From assembly GCA_943324395.2 (NCBI GenBank), contig CALPLL020000081.1, forward strand, positions 1 through 7,702: a stretch of DNA of 7,702 nt, read 5' to 3'. Position 1 is the stretch's first letter. Every line of letters starts with the position of its first letter. Origin of the DNA: Rhizobium sp. Q54. GTDB taxonomy: Bacteria; Bacteroidota; Bacteroidia; Flavobacteriales; Flavobacteriaceae. The translations under genes and the position numbers were made by a program. Below, piece after piece: positions 1-5,326 of this stretch. Below the pieces are notes generated by a model, which saw only the letters and a list, made by a program, of their open reading frames with translations, ran no database searches and was not told where the DNA came from.

Positions 1-54
1 ACCCAGGACCCCATCATTAAAAGTGATGTGCTCTACCAACTGAGCTATCGAGTC
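1..54 (-). tRNA. tRNA-Lys(UUU), partial at window edge
   Basis: This is the promoter-distal member of a tandem tRNA-Lys pair. Its 54 visible nucleotides are identical to the corresponding part of the complete copy at 89-161. It holds the 5' acceptor strand, the D arm, the anticodon arm with TTT at 19-21 (minus strand), the variable loop and the 5' half of the T stem. The window edge cuts the gene at the first base of the T loop, so the last 19 nt of the gene (the rest of the T arm, the 3' acceptor strand and the discriminator) lie outside. The gap to the upstream copy is 34 nt with no promoter of its own, so both are probably processed from one transcript. Confidence 0.95.
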
Positions 55-59
55 ATTGC

Positions 60-178
60 TTGAAGGAATTAAAAATAAGTCATTTTTGTGACCCGACTGG
101 GGCTCGAACCCAGGACCCCATCATTAAAAGTGATGTGCTCTACCAACTGAGCTATCGAGTCATTTTCTATTCCTTCAA
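60..178. repeat. 10-bp inverted repeat flanking the complete tRNA-Lys
   Basis: TTGAAGGAAT at 60-69 is the exact reverse complement of ATTCCTTCAA at 169-178. On the minus-strand transcript one arm lies in the 5' leader just upstream of the complete tRNA and the other in the spacer between the two tRNAs. The precursor could therefore form a 10-bp helix that closes off the first tRNA. The repeat is seen directly. A role in precursor folding or processing is inference. Confidence 0.6.
89..161 (-). tRNA. tRNA-Lys(UUU)
   Basis: This is a complete 73-nt tRNA that delivers lysine to AAA and AAG codons. Read on the minus strand it folds as a standard cloverleaf. The 7-bp acceptor stem is GACTCGA with TCGGGTC and contains one G-U pair. 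The D arm is GCTC/GAGC with an AGTTGGTA loop. The anticodon stem is CATCA/TGATG around loop CTTTTAA, with anticodon TTT at 126-128. The T arm is CTGGG/CCCAG with loop TTCGAGC, and the discriminator is A. The 3' CCA is not encoded (the following bases are CAA), so it must be added after transcription. The gene is the promoter-proximal one of the pair. Its 5' end is about 20 nt from the start site predicted from the promoter at 187-217. Confidence 0.98.
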
Positions 179-186
179 CGCGGGTG

Positions 187-217
187 CAAATATAAGGCGA
201 TATTATTTATTTTTCAA
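187..217 (-). promoter_or_regulatory. Bacteroidota-type promoter for the tRNA-Lys pair
   Basis: On the minus strand a TTG (-33 element, 217-215) is followed after 20 nt by TATATTTG (-7 element, 194-187). This is an exact match to the TTG-N(17-23)-TAnnTTTG consensus of Bacteroidota primary sigma factor promoters. Transcription should begin near 180-183, giving a leader of about 20 nt before the tRNA. Confidence 0.85.
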
Positions 218-243
218 AGCTATTTTATTTATAAATTTACTTT

Positions 244-270
244 TTGAATAAAATAATCTTAATACCTTAG
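244..270 (+). promoter_or_regulatory. Weak candidate promoter for aroK
   Basis: TTG at 244-246 is followed after 16 nt by TACCTTAG at 263-270, which differs from TAnnTTTG at one base. The spacing is slightly short. It lies 19 bp upstream of the aroK start and is the best candidate I can find in the divergent gap between the tRNA promoter and aroK, but it is not a clean match. Confidence 0.25.
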
Positions 271-289
271 TTTATAAGGGCTTATTGCT

Positions 290-808
290 ATGAAAAAAAT
301 AATTTTGTTAGGTTATATGGGTTGTGGGAAGTCTACTATTGCGAAATTACTCGCCAATTCAACTTCCTTTTCCTATCTAGATTTAGATGAAATTATCGAA
401 AAAAACGAAAATGCTTCTGTGAAAAACATATTTTCCGAAAAAGGAGAGATCTATTTTAGAAAATTAGAACATCAAATTCTAGAAAAACTTATAAATAATC
501 AAGAGTCTTTTATTTTAAGTCTCGGCGGCGGCACTCCATGTTATTCTAATAATCATGAATTCCTAAAATCATCCAATGTAATATCTATTTATTTAAAAGC
601 ATCGGTGGAAACCTTATATGATAGATTGCTTTATTCTAATTCAGAAAGACCTTTAATTGCCAATAAAAACCCTGAAGAAATGAAGGAGTTTATAGCCAAA
701 AACCTATTTGATCGAAGTTATTACTACAATCAAGCGCAATTTAAAATTAGTGTGGATGGGAAATCCTCTGAAGAAATAATTTCAGAAATAGAAACTATTT
801 TAGCTTAA
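290..808 (+). CDS. aroK: Shikimate kinase
   Basis: The 172-residue cytoplasmic enzyme phosphorylates shikimate with ATP to shikimate 3-phosphate, the fifth step of the chorismate pathway to aromatic amino acids. The length is normal for the family. The P-loop GYMGCGKST is at residues 8-16. DLDE at 31-34 supplies the shikimate-binding and magnesium-associated aspartates, and R57 lies in the FRKLE motif. The LGGGTP loop is at 78-83, the lid motif with R120 is SERPL, and R142 starts the RSYYY segment. The expected catalytic and binding residues are therefore all present. The ATG at 290 puts the P-loop at the usual distance from the N-terminus. The gene diverges from the tRNA pair and its stop codon overlaps the 3' end of the convergent phosphoribosyltransferase gene by 9 bp. 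No clear terminator is visible at that junction. Confidence 0.96.
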   Translation: MKKIILLGYMGCGKSTIAKLLANSTSFSYLDLDEIIEKNENASVKNIFSEKGEIYFRKLEHQILEKLINNQESFILSLGGGTPCYSNNHEFLKSSNVISIYLKASVETLYDRLLYSNSERPLIANKNPEEMKEFIAKNLFDRSYYYNQAQFKISVDGKSSEEIISEIETILA

Positions 809-1297
809 ATAAGCGTAATCTCCTTTTTCTTCAAAAACCACTTGAACGTGTTCTAATAAAGACGTAGAAAGAGAAATTCCTTTAAAATCAGCTTTTACAG
901 GGTATTTTTTGTGATTACGGTCAATTAAAACCGCCGTTTTTAATTTCTTCAAAGGTACTTCCAAGAAATGTTTTACGCCATATATTAAAGTGGTACCTGA
1001 ATTTAACACATCGTCAACCAAAACCAAACCTTTGTTTTTATACTGATCAATCGAAAGGGAAGTGGTAATAGGAGCATTTACATTTTGCTTGTTAATATAA
1101 ACTTCACACAAAACAACTTTCAAAGTAGATATTTTTTCTAATTCTGCCGCAATTTTCTTAGCAAAAACGAATCCATTGGAAGCAATTCCGCTAATAACAA
1201 TTTCCTCTTCGTCAACAAAAGTCTCATAAATCTGGTAAGCAATACGAGTAATTTTATGCTTAATTTCTTGATTGTTAAGGATCATGTTTTGGCTCAT
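800..1297 (-). CDS. PyrR-like phosphoribosyltransferase family protein
   Basis: This is a type I phosphoribosyltransferase fold protein of 165 residues from the chosen start. The PRPP-binding signature VLVDDVLNSGTT lies at about residues 92-103, preceded by an ISGIASNGF loop near 36-44. The C-terminal half (AVLIDRNHKKYPVKADFKG) runs parallel to PyrR proteins, the uracil phosphoribosyltransferase/pyrimidine-operon regulator family. Several positions usual in PyrR differ: the TRG turn is SNG, the YRDD segment is YINK, and the TGRT loop is SGTT. The true substrate is therefore uncertain and I give no symbol. A TTG at 1312 could extend the frame by five codons, but it lies inside a promoter -7 element, so the ATG at 1297 is preferred. 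The gene is convergent with aroK and divergent from the BrkB-family gene. What is known of the family supports a role in nucleotide salvage or regulation; that role is inferred. Confidence 0.85.
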   Translation of the reverse strand: MSQNMILNNQEIKHKITRIAYQIYETFVDEEEIVISGIASNGFVFAKKIAAELEKISTLKVVLCEVYINKQNVNAPITTSLSIDQYKNKGLVLVDDVLNSGTTLIYGVKHFLEVPLKKLKTAVLIDRNHKKYPVKADFKGISLSTSLLEHVQVVFEEKGDYAYLS

Positions 1298-1309
1298 GGT
1301 ATTTTTTTT

Positions 1310-1341
1310 CAAAGATAATAAACTATTTTTAAAATTTACAA
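1310..1341 (-). promoter_or_regulatory. Bacteroidota-type promoter for the phosphoribosyltransferase gene
   Basis: On the minus strand TTG (1341-1339) is followed after 21 nt by TATCTTTG (1317-1310), an exact TAnnTTTG match. The predicted start site near 1303-1306 leaves a leader of only about 5-10 nt, made mostly of an A-tract, before the ATG at 1297. This also argues against the in-frame TTG at 1312 as a start codon. Confidence 0.75.
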
Positions 1342-1407
1342 AACTAAGATGCTTTCAGATTAACGAAATTAATTCTAAATTAGCATTCTGTTAAAATTGC
1401 ATTCTAA

Positions 1408-2316
1408 ATGAAATTTAAAGAAATTCCAGTATTAAGAAACATTATTCATGTGCTACAACGTATAAAACCGATGTGGCTTCATGGATTGTCATTCTACGAC
1501 CTTATAAAAATGTATTCTGTTGGGATTTTTGAAGGCGCACTTTCCTACCATGCCAGTGCCGTTGCTTTTAGTTTTTTTATGGCACTATTTCCCTTTGCTT
1601 TATTCATTTTAAACCTTATTCCTTTTATTCCAATTGAAGGTTTCCAAACCGACTTTTTAGAATTTGTAAAAGATGGAGTACCACCAAATACCTACGACGC
1701 TATTTTTAGCATTATCAACGATATTCTTAACAACAGTCATTCAGGCTTATTATCAACTGGATTTTTCTTGTCTATTTTTTTAATGGCAAACGGTTTAAAC
1801 GCTATCCTTGGTGGTTTTGAATCGTCTCGACATGTAATTGATAAACGCGGATTTTTACAACAATATCTTATCGCACTAGCTTTATCATTAGTGCTTTCAA
1901 TGTTGCTTTTAATAACAGTTGCGGCAATTGTAATATTTGAGGTATTTATTCAAAAAACAATGATTCAAGATGTACTTAGCGACAGTATTCCAATAATAAT
2001 TTTAAGTCGTTACGCTTTCGTAATCTTGATGATTTTAATAACCATTTCGATATTATTCCGATTTGGAACTAAGAAAAAAAATAAACCACCATTAATTACA
2101 ATAGGTTCTGTATTTACTACGATTTTGGTGATTATTACCTCGTACTTTTTTGGAATATGGGTAATTAAATTTTCAAAATACAACGAACTTTATGGCTCAA
2201 TTGGAACATTATTGATTATGATGTTTTATATTTGGATAAATTGTATGATATTATTATTAGGATTCGAATTGAATTCTATAATTGGTAAATTAAAAACAGA
2301 TAAAATTGACAAATAG
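1408..2316 (+). CDS. YihY/virulence factor BrkB family membrane protein
   Basis: This 302-residue inner-membrane protein belongs to the YihY/BrkB family (UPF0761). Roughly six hydrophobic segments are visible, near residues 46-74, 113-134, 150-180, 194-217, 229-254 and 263-292. Family hallmarks are the ALSYHASAVAFSFF stretch at 44-57, which opens the first membrane segment, the NGLNAI motif at 128-133, and the C-terminal block from NELYGSIG (259-266) to LGFELN (284-289). The C-terminus is basic. The molecular function of the family is not established. Older names refer to a ribonuclease BN assignment and a Bordetella serum-resistance locus, neither of which should be transferred here. The ATG at 1408 lies 110 bp from the divergent phosphoribosyltransferase start. 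No convincing TAnnTTTG promoter is visible upstream; TAAAATTG at 1392-1399 is a one-mismatch candidate without a matching TTG. The gene is followed by the palindromic repeat at 2330-2390. Confidence 0.9.
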   Translation: MKFKEIPVLRNIIHVLQRIKPMWLHGLSFYDLIKMYSVGIFEGALSYHASAVAFSFFMALFPFALFILNLIPFIPIEGFQTDFLEFVKDGVPPNTYDAIFSIINDILNNSHSGLLSTGFFLSIFLMANGLNAILGGFESSRHVIDKRGFLQQYLIALALSLVLSMLLLITVAAIVIFEVFIQKTMIQDVLSDSIPIIILSRYAFVILMILITISILFRFGTKKKNKPPLITIGSVFTTILVIITSYFFGIWVIKFSKYNELYGSIGTLLIMMFYIWINCMILLLGFELNSIIGKLKTDKIDK

Positions 2317-2329
2317 TTTCATTTGAAGC

Positions 2330-2390
2330 TAATCCCGCTATCCGCTATATCCACGCGAAAATGCGTGGGATGTCGCTGCTATCGGGGCTA
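2330..2390. repeat. GC-rich imperfect palindrome, REP-like intergenic element
   Basis: This 61-bp element folds into one long hairpin. The apical stem CCACGC (2351-2356) pairs with GCGTGG (2363-2368) around loop GAAAAT. Below it, with G2369 bulged, 2347-2350 pairs with 2370-2373, 2344-2345 with 2375-2376, 2342 with 2378, 2339-2340 with 2380-2381, and CCCG 2334-2337 with CGGG 2383-2386. The outermost part (2330-2333 with 2387-2390) pairs only weakly. Four single mismatches interrupt the lower stem and all are C opposite T. No U-tract follows on either strand, so it is not a standard intrinsic terminator. From memory, elements with the same flanks (CCCGCTATCCGCTATAT and GCTGCTATCGGGGCT) and a varying central hairpin are common between genes in Flavobacterium. 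That recollection needs a genome search. Confidence 0.75.
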
Positions 2391-2405
2391 AAAAACATTT
2401 AGATT

Positions 2406-2834
2406 ATGAAAAAACTTGTAGTTATTATTTTAGTTTTATTTTCAATTAATACCTTCTCTCAAAGCCGCGGAGTTATTGGTAAATGGAATACCATTGATGA
2501 GGTATCCGGGAAAGCAATGTCTGTTGTAGAAATTTATGAGCACAACAATAAAATATATGGTAAAGTAATCGAAATTTTAAATCCAAAAAATCGTAATAAT
2601 ACTTGTAAAGATTGTCCCGGTGATGATCACAACAAACCCATTTTGGGATTAGTAATTATCAAAGGATTGGTAAAAGACGGTTTAGAATACAATGATGGGA
2701 GAATTTTAGATCCTAAGTCGGGTAAATTATACAAGTGCTACATCGAATTGGAAGGTACCGACAAACTTAAAGTTCGTGGCTATTTAGGTTTTTCATTAAT
2801 TGGTAGAACACAATACTGGGAACGAGTAAAATAA
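2406..2834 (+). CDS. DUF2147 domain-containing secreted protein
   Basis: This 142-residue exported protein matches the DUF2147 family, small lipocalin-like beta-barrel proteins of unknown function. Residues 1-18 form a signal peptide (basic MKK, a hydrophobic core, ending TFS before Q19), so the mature protein should be periplasmic or surface-associated. Family landmarks in order are GKWNTID at 25-31, IYGKVIEI at 50-57, a CKDC cysteine pair at 67-70, DGRILDPKSGKLYKC at 97-111, and the end block KVRGYLGFSLIGRTQYW at 122-138. The three mature cysteines (67, 70, 111) could form a disulfide. The start codon lies 15 bp after the palindromic repeat. The stop is only 5 nt before priA, so the two are probably co-transcribed although no shared function is obvious. 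I see no clear promoter in the short upstream gap. Confidence 0.9.
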   Translation: MKKLVVIILVLFSINTFSQSRGVIGKWNTIDEVSGKAMSVVEIYEHNNKIYGKVIEILNPKNRNNTCKDCPGDDHNKPILGLVIIKGLVKDGLEYNDGRILDPKSGKLYKCYIELEGTDKLKVRGYLGFSLIGRTQYWERVK

Positions 2835-2839
2835 AATAA

Positions 2840-5293
2840 ATGCAATTTTTTGTCGAAGTAATTTTACCGCTTTCCCTTGAAAAAACTTTTACTTATAGTG
2901 TTTCTGAAGCAGAATATAACTATATAAAAAAGGGCATGCGCGTTGCTGTTCCCTTCGGAAAAAGTAAAATCTATACCGCATTAGTAATTGAATTACATCA
3001 AAATGCCCCAACATTATATGATGCCAAAGAAATTCATCAAATTCTAGACGAAAAGCCTTTAGTAACACCAACTCAAATTGAACATTGGCAATGGATCGCA
3101 TCTTATTATATGTGCGCAATTGGCGATGTATTTCGTGGTGCAATTCCTAGTGCACTATTATTAGAAAGCGAAACAGTAATTTCTCAAAAACCAGCTATTT
3201 ATGTTGATGAATCTCAACTTTCTGACGATGAATATTTAATTTATCAAGCATTGCAGCACCAAAGTTCGCTGAAGGTTCAAGACATAATAGCAATCTTAAA
3301 TAAAAAGAGCGTTTTTCCTATTCTTCAAAAACTAATTGACAAAAATATATTGGTTTTGCAAGAGGAAATGCTTGAAACATACAAACCTAAATTGGTTCGT
3401 TACGTTCGATTAAATAACGAATTTGATTCAAATAAAGGCTTAGAGCAATTATTAGAAACTTTAAAAAGCGCCACCAAACAAAAGGAAGTTATCCTATCGT
3501 ATTTTCAATTAACAGCAACTGAAAAGAAACCAATAACTGTTAAAATACTAACTGAAACAGCGCAATCCACCACTGGAATTATTAAAGCGTTAATAGATAA
3601 GGGAATTTTTGAAGAATATTATCTTCAAGAAGATCGAGTAAATTTTAAAGGCGAGGCGAATGAAGGCCAAATAAAATTAAGCACGCCTCAAGAAGAAGCT
3701 TTTAATTCAATAAAAGAATCTTTAATTAATAAAGAAGTTTGCTTGCTTCACGGTGTAACCGCAAGTGGTAAAACAGAAATTTATATTAAGCTTATAGAAG
3801 AATATCTTGAAAATGGAAAACAAGTACTTTATTTATTACCAGAAATTGCACTAACTACTCAATTAGTAGGAAGACTGCGCACTCATTTCGGAAATAAAGT
3901 TGCTGTTTTTCATTCTAAATACAGCAACAACGAGAGAGTTGAGGTTTGGAATCAGGTGCTAGAAAAGTCGGAAAAAGCACAAATTGTAATCGGAGCGAGG
4001 TCGGCGTTATTTCTGCCATTTCAAGATTTAGGCTTCGTAATTGTAGATGAAGAACACGAGCAAACCTATAAGCAAGTGGATCCCGCACCTATATACCACG
4101 CTCGAGATGCTGCGATAGTATTGGCCGGACTGCAAAAAGCAAAAGTGATTTTAGGATCGGCAACGCCAAGTATAGAATCTTATAATAATGCTAAAACAGG
4201 AAAGTTTGGATTGGTTACCCTAGTTGAAAGATTTGGAAATGTGACGATGCCAAAAATTGAATTGGTTGACCTTAAAGACAAATACTTTAGAAAAAAAATG
4301 ACAGGTCATTTTAGCGAAGTTTTAATTGAACAAATCACGAATTCATTAATTCTTGGAGAACAGGTAATTTTGTTTCAAAACCGTCGTGGCTATTCGCCTT
4401 TATTAGAATGTTTAACTTGTGGTCACGTTCCGCAATGCCAGCAATGTGATGTAAGTTTGACTTACCACAAACATAAAAATCAGTTACGATGTCATTATTG
4501 TGGCTATTCTATTGCAAAACCAACGAATTGTCACGCATGTTCAAGTGTGAATTTAACTACAAAAGGTTTTGGAACCGAGCAAATTCAGCAAGAATTAGTG
4601 GCTCTTTTTCCTAATTATAAGATTGGTAGAATGGATCAGGATACTACGAGAGGCAAATTTGGATTTGAAAAAATAATAGACAGTTTTAAAAATCGCGAGC
4701 TTGATATATTGGTTGGAACCCAAATGCTAGGAAAAGGGTTGGATTTTGATAATGTAACATTGGTTGGAATCATGAATGCCGACAACATGCTTTACCATCC
4801 TGATTTTAGGGCTTATGAAAGAAGTTTTCAAATGATGGCGCAAGTTTCAGGACGATCTGGAAGATCAGAAAAACAAGGAAAAGTGATAATTCAAACCTAC
4901 ACGCCGCTTCATAATACGATTCAACAAGTTACTCGAAACGATTATGATTCCATGTTTAAAGAGCAATTAATAGAACGAGAAATTTATAAATATCCACCTT
5001 ATTATAAATTGATAAAGCTCACACTGAAACATAGAGATTTTGAAAAATTAAAAGAAGGATCCATGTGGTTGTACCAGGTGATGCAAAAAAGTTTGCCCAT
5101 GCCGGTTTTGGGTCCTGAGGAACCAGCAATTAGCAGAATTCGTAATGAATACATTCGAACTATAATGGTAAAAATTCCCGCTGCAACCTCAATAGTAACT
5201 ACGAAAAATACACTTCAAAAAATACTCAATAGCTTTGAAGCAGTAGCTGTTTATAGATCTATAAGAGTAATTGTTAACGTTGATTTTTATTAG
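2840..5293 (+). CDS. priA: Primosomal protein N' (replication restart helicase PriA)
   Basis: PriA is a cytoplasmic 3'-to-5' superfamily 2 helicase that recognises abandoned replication forks and reloads the replisome. The N-terminal 3'-DNA-binding domain spans about residues 1-105 and contains the GMRVAVPFGKSK motif. A winged-helix and linker region follows. The helicase core has Walker A GVTASGKTE at 305-313, the DEEH box at 403-406, GSATPS (motif III), GTQMLGKG at 626-633 and QVSGRSGR (motif VI) at 668-675. Two zinc sites are formed by eight cysteines in four pairs: C524/C527, C533/C536, C551/C554 and C564/C567. At 817 residues it is longer than the 732 of E. coli PriA. The extra length lies mainly before Walker A, and from memory this is usual for Bacteroidota. 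The frame is intact with every key motif present. It starts 5 nt after the DUF2147 gene. Confidence 0.98.
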   Translation: MQFFVEVILPLSLEKTFTYSVSEAEYNYIKKGMRVAVPFGKSKIYTALVIELHQNAPTLYDAKEIHQILDEKPLVTPTQIEHWQWIASYYMCAIGDVFRGAIPSALLLESETVISQKPAIYVDESQLSDDEYLIYQALQHQSSLKVQDIIAILNKKSVFPILQKLIDKNILVLQEEMLETYKPKLVRYVRLNNEFDSNKGLEQLLETLKSATKQKEVILSYFQLTATEKKPITVKILTETAQSTTGIIKALIDKGIFEEYYLQEDRVNFKGEANEGQIKLSTPQEEAFNSIKESLINKEVCLLHGVTASGKTEIYIKLIEEYLENGKQVLYLLPEIALTTQLVGRLRTHFGNKVAVFHSKYSNNERVEVWNQVLEKSEKAQIVIGARSALFLPFQDLGFVIVDEEHEQTYKQVDPAPIYHARDAAIVLAGLQKAKVILGSATPSIESYNNAKTGKFGLVTLVERFGNVTMPKIELVDLKDKYFRKKMTGHFSEVLIEQITNSLILGEQVILFQNRRGYSPLLECLTCGHVPQCQQCDVSLTYHKHKNQLRCHYCGYSIAKPTNCHACSSVNLTTKGFGTEQIQQELVALFPNYKIGRMDQDTTRGKFGFEKIIDSFKNRELDILVGTQMLGKGLDFDNVTLVGIMNADNMLYHPDFRAYERSFQMMAQVSGRSGRSEKQGKVIIQTYTPLHNTIQQVTRNDYDSMFKEQLIEREIYKYPPYYKLIKLTLKHRDFEKLKEGSMWLYQVMQKSLPMPVLGPEEPAISRIRNEYIRTIMVKIPAATSIVTTKNTLQKILNSFEAVAVYRSIRVIVNVDFY

Positions 5294-5326
5294 AATATAT
5301 TATTAATTCTATAATAATGAGTAAAT

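Noticed and set aside
60..251. Plus-strand open frame of 63 codons
   Set aside because: It runs antisense across the complete tRNA-Lys and its promoter, and its protein resembles no family I know. It is a by-product of the tRNA sequence.
803..814. Small dyad GCTT/AAGC as a bidirectional terminator between the convergent genes
   Set aside because: The stem is only 4 bp and there is no U-tract on either strand.
1298..1312. TTG start extending the phosphoribosyltransferase by five residues
   Set aside because: The TTG is part of a TAnnTTTG promoter element, so it would not be transcribed. The ATG at 1297 is a better start.
1372..1408. Repeated ATTCTAAAT and GCATTCT words upstream of the BrkB-family gene as an operator
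   Set aside because: They are short, AT-rich direct repeats with irregular spacing and no symmetry, so they are expected by chance in this composition.
2889..3143. Minus-strand open frame of 84 codons
   Set aside because: It lies entirely inside priA on the opposite strand, with no promoter and no recognisable protein features.
5230..5237. TAGCTTTG as a promoter for the TonB-dependent receptor
   Set aside because: It lies inside the priA coding sequence and has no TTG at 17-23 nt upstream, so it is probably a chance match.
5317..5319. Upstream ATG as a start for the TonB-dependent receptor
   Set aside because: It is out of frame with the receptor; the ATG at 5327 gives a proper signal peptide.
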